From Barnesiella merdipullorum (lineage in GTDB: Bacteria > Bacteroidota > Bacteroidia > Bacteroidales > Barnesiellaceae), in assembly GCA_019116365.1 (NCBI GenBank), contig DXBT01000016.1, forward strand, positions 5,221 through 69,220: a stretch of 64,000 bases of DNA, written 5' to 3'. The notes below the pieces were generated by a model, which saw nothing but the letters and a program-made list of their open reading frames with translations, was not told the DNA's origin and searched no databases. Shown piece after piece: positions 53,660 to 61,342 of this stretch. The first letter of the stretch is position 1. Every line of letters starts with the position of its first letter. The translations under genes were made by a program, and so were the position numbers.

Positions 53660-55771
53660 ATGAAATACGATATAAAAAAATACTTGGCTTGCGCACTCCT
53701 CCTCATGGTACTCTTCACCGCCTGCAAGGAGGAGGAGATGGCCTTGGGCGAAGGGGCGGTGCGGCTGAGCGTAAACGTATCGGGCGACGTGTCGGTAGTC
53801 ACGAGAGCCGTTGACCCCGGCATCTCGGCCTCCATGCAAACCCGCATTTACAGCAGCAAAGGGCTCATCCGCTACTACGATGCGACGACCCCCATGCCCG
53901 AAACCCTCAACCTGGCCAGCGGTCAATACCACGCCTTTGTACTGGCCGGCGACTCGGTTCCTGCAGCGTTCAATACCCCCTATTACACGGGTTCGACCGA
54001 CTTTACCGTACGTAGCGGCGAAACTACCTCGGCCAGTGTAACCTGTACCATAGCCAATACACTGGCTACTGTCGCCTTCGACCCCGCCCTGGACGAAGTG
54101 GTTACCGACTGCAAAGTAAAGATATTCACCACGACGGGCGAGCTCTACTTCACCGAAGCCACTACCGACTCGGTGGGATACTACATGTTCAGTGGCAAGG
54201 AACGTAACCTGGCCTGGACCTTCGAAGGGAAGAAGACCGACGGGAACAGCTACACCCAATCGGGGGTGGTCGAGCATGTAAACCCTGCCACCAAATATGC
54301 CTTTACCTTTAACTTCGATCCCGACGGTGCAGCCACCGGCGGTACCTTCCTCGACGTGAAGGTAAACGAGGCCACCATCGACTCGACCCACAACGTAGTC
54401 ATCACCCTGCGGCCGCAGATCGTAGGCGACAAGTTCGACCTGAACGAACCGCTCTACTACGAGACCAACGGTGGCAGCGAGACCTCCCTGTGGGTAAATG
54501 CCGCCACCAAACTGCAACGGGTATGGCTCTCGTGCGACAAACTCACAGACCTGGGATTCCCCACCGACTCGATCGACTTCCTGGCTGCCAACGGTAGCCT
54601 GGCTGCCGACTTCCAGTCTCGAGGCATTTCGTGCAAGCATACCTACCAGGAGGATAAAGACCTCTCCAATGCCAAGATTACTTTGTCCGAAAGTTTTGTA
54701 CAATCACTCCCCGGCGACGAATATACCTTCACGATAAACGCAATCGATGCCGCCGGTAAAGACAACACCGCCACTCTGTCGCTTGTCGTGTCGGATGCCA
54801 TCGTGGTGACCGAAGAGGCCGAACGGTCCAGCATTTGGGCTCGTCGGGCCACCCTGCTGGGCTCCGTGGTGAAAGAGACCTCCGAGCCCCTCTCCTTCCA
54901 ATTCCGCGAGGCAGGCACCGACAGTTGGACTTCGGTTCCGGCCAGTCGCTCGGGCATGACTCTCTCGGCCCAGTTGACCGACCTCACCCCGGGCACTACC
55001 TATGAATACCAGGCCATGGCCGGTACACAGGCATCGGTAAAGACAGCCACCTTCACCACCGAAGCGGCTACCGCTTTGCCCAACAGCAGTTTTGAAAACT
55101 GGCAGACCCTCTCGTCGAGCGCCATGGTCATGTATGGGCCCGGCGAAGAGATGTTCTGGGACAGCGGCAACCACGGGTCGGCCACCCTGAACAAGAATGT
55201 GACTTCGCCCGACGAGACCTACAAGCACAGCGGTCGCTACTCGGTAAAACTGCAATCGCAGTTTGTGGGTGTGTTGAGTTTCGGCAAGTTCGCGGCCGGT
55301 AACCTCTTTGCCGGTCAATACCTGCGCACCGACGGTACCGACGGCGTGCTCAGTTTCGGACGCCCCTTCACCTCGCGTCCTAGCAAGCTGAAAGGGTATA
55401 TCAAATACACCCCTGGGACCGTCGATTACTCCAGCACCAGCGACTTACCCACCGGAGCCACCGACATCGGTAACATCTATATCGCCATCGGCGACTGGAG
55501 CGAACCCATAGAGATACGCACCAAAGACAAAAAGCTCTTCGACAAGAACGACGAGAAGATTATCGCCTATGGTGAAAAGGAACTCACCAGTATAACGCAG
55601 GGAGCCGACGGCGGTCTGCTCGAATTTGAAATACCGCTCGACTACCGCTCGCTCGACCGAATTCCCAGCTACATCGTTATCGTAGCCTCGGCCAGCAAGT
55701 ATGGCGACTACTTTACCGGCAGTACCGGCAGTACCATGTGGATCGACGACTTAGAATTGATTTATGAATAA
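53660..55771 (+). CDS. DUF4493/PCMD-type surface lipoprotein (gene 3 of operon)
   Basis: The 703-residue lipoprotein (signal MKYDIKKYLACALLLMVLFTAC) begins one base after gene 2. It contains a DUF4493-like domain (about 30-240), an Ig-like domain like that of gene 2 (about 265-385), a fibronectin-like domain starting SSIWARRATLLGSVV (about 393-470) and a C-terminal PCMD domain (about 475-703; NSSFENWQ, FWDSGNHGSAT, FAAGNLFAGQYLRTDGTDG, FTSRPSKLKGYIKY, SYIVIVASASKYGDYFTGSTGS, DDLELIYE). PCMD is thought to bind carbohydrate. It shares much of its C-terminus with gene 6. Confidence 0.85.
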   Translation: MKYDIKKYLACALLLMVLFTACKEEEMALGEGAVRLSVNVSGDVSVVTRAVDPGISASMQTRIYSSKGLIRYYDATTPMPETLNLASGQYHAFVLAGDSVPAAFNTPYYTGSTDFTVRSGETTSASVTCTIANTLATVAFDPALDEVVTDCKVKIFTTTGELYFTEATTDSVGYYMFSGKERNLAWTFEGKKTDGNSYTQSGVVEHVNPATKYAFTFNFDPDGAATGGTFLDVKVNEATIDSTHNVVITLRPQIVGDKFDLNEPLYYETNGGSETSLWVNAATKLQRVWLSCDKLTDLGFPTDSIDFLAANGSLAADFQSRGISCKHTYQEDKDLSNAKITLSESFVQSLPGDEYTFTINAIDAAGKDNTATLSLVVSDAIVVTEEAERSSIWARRATLLGSVVKETSEPLSFQFREAGTDSWTSVPASRSGMTLSAQLTDLTPGTTYEYQAMAGTQASVKTATFTTEAATALPNSSFENWQTLSSSAMVMYGPGEEMFWDSGNHGSATLNKNVTSPDETYKHSGRYSVKLQSQFVGVLSFGKFAAGNLFAGQYLRTDGTDGVLSFGRPFTSRPSKLKGYIKYTPGTVDYSSTSDLPTGATDIGNIYIAIGDWSEPIEIRTKDKKLFDKNDEKIIAYGEKELTSITQGADGGLLEFEIPLDYRSLDRIPSYIVIVASASKYGDYFTGSTGSTMWIDDLELIYE

Positions 55772-56495
55772 ACTTATCTATCCCATACTTGCCCTGTTCC
55801 TGTTGATTCCCGGCCTGGCCAAGGCCGAGGAATTCGACCGGGGCATTGTGCTCAACACCTTCATTCCCAAAGGTCAGTGGGTAGTGGGCAACTCCATCTC
55901 CTACTCGGAGTACAGCAACAACAACTACCAGTTCCTCGTCATCGAGGGTATCGACGGCATAGGCTACAACTTCAAGGTGAGCCCCATGTTCTGCTATATT
56001 GTCAAAGACAATCTGGGACTGGGCGGGCGATTTGCCTATGAGCGCAGCCTCACCAAACTCAACAGCGCCTCGATACAGATTGGCGACGACCTCAACTTCG
56101 ACGTAAACAATGTCTATAACCTCAGCCACACCTACTCGGGCATGGCCATCATGCGCAACTATATCAGTATAGGGAACAGCAACCGGTTTGGACTCTTCAA
56201 CGAGCTGCAACTCAACCTGGGTGGCGGCGAGTCGAAGATGGTAAACGGCTCGGGCGATGCTCTCACCGGCACATTCGAACGGTCGTTCAACCTCAAGATT
56301 GGTATTGCTCCGGGACTGATGGCCTTTATCAACGACTACACGGCCATCGAGGTAAACGTGGGCGTGCTGGGTTTCAATTACAGCCATGTGAAACAGACGA
56401 CCGACCAGGTTTATACCGGCAAACGGTCGCAGAACCTGGCCAACTTCAAAGTAAACATTTTCTCCTTGGGATTAGGCATCGCATTTTATTTATGA
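55764..56495 (+). CDS. Outer-membrane beta-barrel protein (gene 4 of operon)
   Basis: The 243-residue protein overlaps gene 3 by eight bases (ATGAATAA again). It has a signal peptide (MNKLIYPILALFLLIPGLAKA) and alternating strands beginning VLNTFIPKGQWVVGNSISYSEYSN and ending FKVNIFSLGLGIAFYL. It is paralogous to gene 5. It probably sits in the outer membrane and may anchor or serve the lipoproteins of the operon. No enzymatic motif is visible. Confidence 0.78.
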   Translation: MNKLIYPILALFLLIPGLAKAEEFDRGIVLNTFIPKGQWVVGNSISYSEYSNNNYQFLVIEGIDGIGYNFKVSPMFCYIVKDNLGLGGRFAYERSLTKLNSASIQIGDDLNFDVNNVYNLSHTYSGMAIMRNYISIGNSNRFGLFNELQLNLGGGESKMVNGSGDALTGTFERSFNLKIGIAPGLMAFINDYTAIEVNVGVLGFNYSHVKQTTDQVYTGKRSQNLANFKVNIFSLGLGIAFYL

Positions 56496-57355
56496 AACAC
56501 TGGAAATATATACTCATCGCCATAGGTCTCGCCCTCCCCGGCCACACGCTTCTGCAGGCTCAGGAGCTCGACTCGACAGCCGTAGCGACTCCCATACAGG
56601 AGTCGGCTCCTGTGGCTTCAATCGAAAAAGAGACTCCCGTGACACAACCCGACACGATTGTGAAGAAGCGAGGCTTCAACCGCAAAAAATACACGCGAGG
56701 ATTGAAGAACTACTTGTTTATTCCTAAGAAACAGTGGATTATGGGCCTTACCCTCTCGCACGGCGAGTTTGACAGCAAAGACAACAACCTGTTTATCTTT
56801 GTCAAGGATTTCAATTTCAAAGGCAATATCACCACACTCAATCCTTTTATTGGATACTTCATCAAAGACAACGAGTGTATTGGTATCAAACTGGGATACA
56901 GCCACCTGAGTGCCAATCTCGACAATCTCAGCATCGATATCGACGAAGATATGCAATTCAACCTGAGCAACATGCGCTACCTGGGCGAGACCTTCTCGGC
57001 CTCAATCTTCCACCGGGCCTACATCGGTATCGACCGCAACAAGCGGTTTGGCTTCTTCAACGAAACCGAGCTGGCCTTCTCGAGCGGCTCGAACCGCTTT
57101 GTGAGAGGCAGCGACGAAAACCTGCGCAATACCAAGACGACTACCTCGGAAATCAAGTTGGGATTGAACCCGGGATTCTGTGTCTTCATCATGAACAACA
57201 TCAGCACCAGCGTGTCGTTTGGCGTGGCCGGTCTGCGCTACGGCACCATCAAACAGACCACCAACAACGTAGAGACCGGTAGCCGCCGGTCGAGTGGTGC
57301 CGACTTCAAACTCAACCTCTTCAACATCAACATTGGCATGTGCCTGCATATATAG
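56492..57355 (+). CDS. Outer-membrane beta-barrel protein, paralogue of gene 4 (gene 5 of operon)
   Basis: The 287-residue protein overlaps gene 4 by four bases (ATGA). After a signal peptide (about 1-23) comes a threonine/proline-rich linker and a basic stretch (VKKRGFNRKKYTRGLKNY). The barrel then starts YLFIPKKQWIMGLTLSHGEFDSKDNN and ends FKLNLFNINIGMCLHI. The shared FIPK-QW start and strand order show that genes 4 and 5 arose by duplication. Function is unknown. Confidence 0.78.
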   Translation: MKHWKYILIAIGLALPGHTLLQAQELDSTAVATPIQESAPVASIEKETPVTQPDTIVKKRGFNRKKYTRGLKNYLFIPKKQWIMGLTLSHGEFDSKDNNLFIFVKDFNFKGNITTLNPFIGYFIKDNECIGIKLGYSHLSANLDNLSIDIDEDMQFNLSNMRYLGETFSASIFHRAYIGIDRNKRFGFFNETELAFSSGSNRFVRGSDENLRNTKTTTSEIKLGLNPGFCVFIMNNISTSVSFGVAGLRYGTIKQTTNNVETGSRRSSGADFKLNLFNINIGMCLHI

Positions 57356-57356
57356 A

Positions 57357-58931
57357 ATGAAAACGATGCGAAAACATATCATCTCTCTCTTCCCGCTGCT
57401 CGCGATGCTCCTGCTCGCAGGGTGTATCCAGAACGATATTCCCTACCCCCGCATCAAGGCGCAGATACTCGCTATCGCCGCCAAAGGTCAGGTGGGGAGT
57501 GCCACTATCGACAACGAAAACCGCACCGTGCGGATAGAACTGGCCGACACCATAGACCTGCGTCATGTGCGCATCGAGTCGCTCACGGTTACCGAAGGGG
57601 CTACGACCACCCTGCCGGCCGACTCGACCATCGACCTCTCCAGCAACTACACACTCACCCTGTCGATTTATCAAGACTACACATGGACCATACAGGCTAC
57701 CCAGAACATAGCCCGTTCGTTCAGTGTCGAGGGGCAGATTGGTTCCCCGGTATTCGATGCCTACAACCACCGGGCCATCGCCTACGTCAACAAGGATGCC
57801 GACCTCTCGAACATACACATCACCGAACTGGTACTGGGCCCGGCAGGAATAACGACCTACTCACCGCAGATCGAGAACATCACCGACTTCTCCCTGGGAT
57901 TCCAGAAGGTCGTGGTGGTCTATCACGACATCATGGAGGAGTGGACTCTCTACATCGTGCCCTCGGAGAGCGAAGTCTCGACCGACGGAGTCGATGCCTG
58001 GACCAACGTGGCCTGGCTGCACGGCAGTGGCAAGGAGGGGGCTCAAAACGGATTTGAAATCAAGGAGGCTACCGCCGATACCTGGGAGAAGGTGCCCGAC
58101 GAATACATCACCCACGACAAGGGCTCTTTCACCGCCCGCATGATCCACCTCAAGGCCAACACCACCTATGTGTGCCGTGCCGTATCGGGCGACCTCGTGG
58201 GCAACGAGGTAACCTTTACCACCGGAGCCCTGGCCGAACTGCCCAACGGCAGTTTCGACTACTGGAATTTGGCCGGCAAAGTGTGGAATCCCTGGCCCGA
58301 GGGCAGCGAGAATTTCTGGGACACCGGCAACAAGGGGGCAACCACCCTCGGCGACAGCAACACCCAACCGACCGACGACACCTGGTCGGGCACCGGACAG
58401 GCGGCCAAACTGGCTACCAAGTTCGTGGGCATCGGTTCGCTGGGCAAACTGGCTGCCGGTAACATGTATGTGGGTAACTACATCCGCACCGACGGTTCCA
58501 ATGGCGTGCTCAACTTTGGCAAACCCTTCACCCAGCGGCCTACCCGCCTGAAGGGATACTTCAAATACACCACAGCGCCTATCAACAAGACCAACAGCGA
58601 CTTCACCTCGCTCATGGGTCAGCCCGATACTTGCCAGATATATATTGCCCTGGGCGACTGGAGCGAACCGGTAGAGATTCGCACCAAACCCAGCGACCGC
58701 AAGGTATTCGACAAGAACGACCCGCATGTGATTGCCTATGCCGAGATGTCGTCGGGAGAGTCGGTACTGGAATACACCCCCTTCACCCTCGAACTCGAGT
58801 ACCGTGATACGGCCCGCATCCCCTCCTACATCATTGTAGTAGCCTCGGCCAGCAAGTATGGCGACTACTTCACGGGCGGCGACGGCAGTGTGCTCTTTAT
58901 CGACGACTTCTCGCTCGAGTACGACTACTGA
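57357..58931 (+). CDS. PCMD-domain lipoprotein (gene 6 of operon)
   Basis: From ATG 57357 (one base after gene 5) the protein has 524 residues and a lipoprotein signal (LFPLLAMLLLAGC). Two beta domains (about 25-190; the first with RTVRIELADTIDLRHVRIESLTV, DUF5018-like) precede a fibronectin-like domain (about 200-290) and the C-terminal PCMD domain (FDYWNLAGKVWNPWPEG, FWDTGNKGATT, LAAGNMYVGNYIRTDGSNG, FTQRPTRLKGYFKY, SKYGDYFTGGDGS, DDFSLEYDY). It closes the operon, before the strong terminator at 58966. Confidence 0.85.
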   Translation: MKTMRKHIISLFPLLAMLLLAGCIQNDIPYPRIKAQILAIAAKGQVGSATIDNENRTVRIELADTIDLRHVRIESLTVTEGATTTLPADSTIDLSSNYTLTLSIYQDYTWTIQATQNIARSFSVEGQIGSPVFDAYNHRAIAYVNKDADLSNIHITELVLGPAGITTYSPQIENITDFSLGFQKVVVVYHDIMEEWTLYIVPSESEVSTDGVDAWTNVAWLHGSGKEGAQNGFEIKEATADTWEKVPDEYITHDKGSFTARMIHLKANTTYVCRAVSGDLVGNEVTFTTGALAELPNGSFDYWNLAGKVWNPWPEGSENFWDTGNKGATTLGDSNTQPTDDTWSGTGQAAKLATKFVGIGSLGKLAAGNMYVGNYIRTDGSNGVLNFGKPFTQRPTRLKGYFKYTTAPINKTNSDFTSLMGQPDTCQIYIALGDWSEPVEIRTKPSDRKVFDKNDPHVIAYAEMSSGESVLEYTPFTLELEYRDTARIPSYIIVVASASKYGDYFTGGDGSVLFIDDFSLEYDY

Positions 58932-58965
58932 CGCCTTGCCGGCCAACGGCGGTAAAAAACATAAC

Positions 58966-59008
58966 AAAGGCCCCTGATGCTCGTTTCTACATCGGGGGCC
59001 TTTATTTT
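58966..59008 (+). terminator. Terminator of the six-gene operon
   Basis: AAAGGCCCCTGATG (58966-58979) pairs with CATCGGGGGCCTTT (58990-59003), followed by ATTTTATT. Confidence 0.85.
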
Positions 59009-59035
59009 ATTCATCTACCCGACAGGAATCCCCCC

Positions 59036-59075
59036 AAAAACGAAGAGCTATACCCTTAGCGGATACAGCTCTTCG
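59036..59075 (-). terminator. Terminator of lgt
   Basis: CGAAGAGCT (59041-59049) pairs with AGCTCTTCG (59067-59075); five T follow on the minus strand. Confidence 0.7.
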
Positions 59076-59182
59076 CGATCATATATATGACCGCCTCTCT
59101 CTTCAAAATTCATGCGACTTCGCATAAGCCGCTATCGTCAATGGGGATACTCAAGGCATATCCCCGACTCAAATATGACGGC

Positions 59183-60043
59183 TCACTTCTTGCCCTTGGC
59201 CCGGGCCGGAGCATATTTTATGGGAACTCGGTCGCGCGACATGGACCGTACCACCAGCCACACACCGGCTATCACAAACGGGATACTCAACCATTGCCCC
59301 ATATTGAGCGACATCGAAGCCTCGAAAGCCACCTGGTCGTTCTTGATAAACTCGATCAGGAATCGCGACAGGAAAGTACCGATGAGGAAGGTACCGAAAA
59401 TGAGCCCCTCACGCTCCTCGGCATTGCGACGCCAATACATGTAGAGCAACAGCCCGAAGAGCAGCAGATAGCACAGAGCCTCATAAATCTGTGTCGGATG
59501 CGACGGGGCCGAAAATACGGGAGGTGCACCGGCCATCCACTCGGGCAGGTTCACGACAAAACGGAATCCCCACGGCAACGAAGTCTCGTGCCCGTAAATC
59601 TCGTGGTTCATCAGGTTACCCGTGCGGATGAGAGCCGCCACCAGAGCCACCGGAACCACCAGCCGGTCGAGTGTCCACAACATGCTGCGGTGAGTCACCC
59701 GACGCGAATAAATCCAGACAGCGATGAGAATACCGATAGCCCCACCATGACTGGCCAAGCCGCCTTTCCATATCTTCAGAATCTCAATCGGATGCTGCGA
59801 ATAGAGATCCCATTCATAAAACAGGCAGTGCCCCAAGCGGGCGCCTATGACCATAGCCACCACCACATAGATAAACAGCGAGTCGAGCCACTTCACATTC
59901 AGTTGCTCGTGACGGAACATGCGATCCATCATGCTGTAACCTACGATAAACCCGATGGCAAAAAACAAGCCATACCAACGGATCTGGATAAACCCGTCAT
60001 ACAGGGCCGGGCTGGCTGTCCAAGTAATAAAATCGGTAATCAT
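59183..60043 (-). CDS. lgt: Prolipoprotein diacylglyceryl transferase
   Basis: The 286-residue inner-membrane enzyme moves diacylglycerol from phosphatidylglycerol to the lipobox cysteine, the first step of lipoprotein maturation. Seven helices, RWYGLFFAIGF, KGGLASHGGAIG, the signature RTGNLMNHEIYG and HPTQIYEAL are all present. A TATCTTTG box at 60084-60091 and a CTGTCTAT/ATAGACAG hairpin at 60061-60081 lie upstream. It serves the many lipoproteins of this window. Confidence 0.96.
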   Translation of the reverse strand: MITDFITWTASPALYDGFIQIRWYGLFFAIGFIVGYSMMDRMFRHEQLNVKWLDSLFIYVVVAMVIGARLGHCLFYEWDLYSQHPIEILKIWKGGLASHGGAIGILIAVWIYSRRVTHRSMLWTLDRLVVPVALVAALIRTGNLMNHEIYGHETSLPWGFRFVVNLPEWMAGAPPVFSAPSHPTQIYEALCYLLLFGLLLYMYWRRNAEEREGLIFGTFLIGTFLSRFLIEFIKNDQVAFEASMSLNMGQWLSIPFVIAGVWLVVRSMSRDRVPIKYAPARAKGKK

Positions 60044-60060
60044 ATCTATAAAACAATGCT

Positions 60061-60091
60061 CTGTCTATGAGAGATAGACAGAGCAAAGATA
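60061..60091 (-). promoter_or_regulatory. lgt promoter box and leader hairpin
   Basis: TATCTTTG on the minus strand (60084-60091) is followed at once by an 8-bp hairpin (60061-60068 with 60074-60081) at the start of the leader. Confidence 0.5.
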
Positions 60092-60217
60092 GTGAAAGTC
60101 GGAAGCAGAAAAAACAAGTTCGCTCGATTTTTTATGCCCAACCACCTCCTTCCTACAGAAAAGAGATCGGGCAATCGGCGAAAACATACCCGCTTCGCCT
60201 CAATTACAAATGGGACA

Positions 60218-61114
60218 TCAAACCAGGCGACGCACCAGTTCGTCGCGGTCGCCATAGAGCAAATCGATAACCGGAATCTCGATGAGCGTGTAGCAACCGG
60301 GACGCTGCAACATGGCGGCACGGGCCGTACCCACCAAGATCTGAGCCGTCAGAGCCGGGTTGTTGATGGTCATGTCGAACTCGAAACGCTGGTTCTGCGT
60401 CTTGCCCGAGACACCCTTGCGCACCATGTTCACGCCATGGCCCATATCCTTGAGGGCATCGACACTATCGACCCGAATCACATGAGTCTCGTCGTGAGCA
60501 AAGTAGTCGTCGCTCTTGATGGCACGCTCTACCTCGTCAAACTTATACCCCTCCTCGAGCTCGATGTAAACCATGCGGCGATGGATGCCCGTGCCCAGAG
60601 GTATCGTCATCGACAAGGCCGCTTTCACACCGGCAATCGCCTTCACGGCCACCGTGTGACCCATGCTCATCCCGGGGCCAAAGTTGGTATAGGTAATCCC
60701 CTTGGGCGCGCAAGCCTCCATGAGGGCACGCACCACCGAGTCGGTACCCGGATCCCAACCGGCCGAGATAATCGCTACCGAGTTGTGAGCCTTGGCCTGG
60801 GCATCGAGCGTCTTGCGCAGGTCGCCTATCTGGGTGTGAATATCAAAACTATCGACCGTGCGGATGCCCTTCTCGAGAGCCTTCAGGGCATAATGCTCTA
60901 CCTCGCGGGTAGGCGTACAGAGAATGGCCACATCGACAGCCTCGAGTTCGTCGAGTGAAGTAACCACCCGATAGTCGGCCAACTCCCGGGGAATATCGGT
61001 AACACGACGACGCACCACACCCGCAACTTCAAAGTCGAGTGCAACCTGCAAGGCCTCCAAAACAAAATGACCAATATTGCCATAACCCACGATGGCAGCT
61101 CTAATTTTCTTCAT
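60218..61114 (-). CDS. ddh: meso-Diaminopimelate D-dehydrogenase
   Basis: From ATG 61114 the protein has 298 residues. The Rossmann loop AAIVGYGNIGHFVLEAL opens the NADP-binding domain. CTPTREVEHYALKALEKGIRTVDSFDIH, SAGWDPGTDSVVRALME and NFGPGMSMGHTVAVKAI are the conserved substrate-binding parts. The enzyme makes meso-diaminopimelate from tetrahydrodipicolinate in one step, for lysine and peptidoglycan. The frame extends 44 codons upstream without similarity. A TATCTTTA sequence near 61142-61149 may be its promoter. Confidence 0.94.
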   Translation of the reverse strand: MKKIRAAIVGYGNIGHFVLEALQVALDFEVAGVVRRRVTDIPRELADYRVVTSLDELEAVDVAILCTPTREVEHYALKALEKGIRTVDSFDIHTQIGDLRKTLDAQAKAHNSVAIISAGWDPGTDSVVRALMEACAPKGITYTNFGPGMSMGHTVAVKAIAGVKAALSMTIPLGTGIHRRMVYIELEEGYKFDEVERAIKSDDYFAHDETHVIRVDSVDALKDMGHGVNMVRKGVSGKTQNQRFEFDMTINNPALTAQILVGTARAAMLQRPGCYTLIEIPVIDLLYGDRDELVRRLV

Positions 61115-61287
61115 AACTTTTTCATTTTTAAAATTCGGGGTATAAAGATAGTGAAAGATGAGCGTAGAGGCAAACAGAAAACAAAGTTTTCGACGTTTGG
61201 CTATACCGAACCGACTCCTTTCTTCTGGGAAGATACAAAAATCCAATGACGCGAATAAAAGTATAAATCAATAAATTGAAGCCATAT

Positions 61288-61318
61288 CTTGCCGTTAGTC
61301 CGAATTTTCGTATCTTTG
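61288..61318 (+). promoter_or_regulatory. Promoter of the methyltransferase gene
   Basis: CTTG (61288-61291) and TATCTTTG (61311-61318) are separated by 19 bases; the start codon follows 24 bases later. Confidence 0.6.
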
Positions 61319-61342
61319 TTTGCTATATTAGGGTAATTATAT

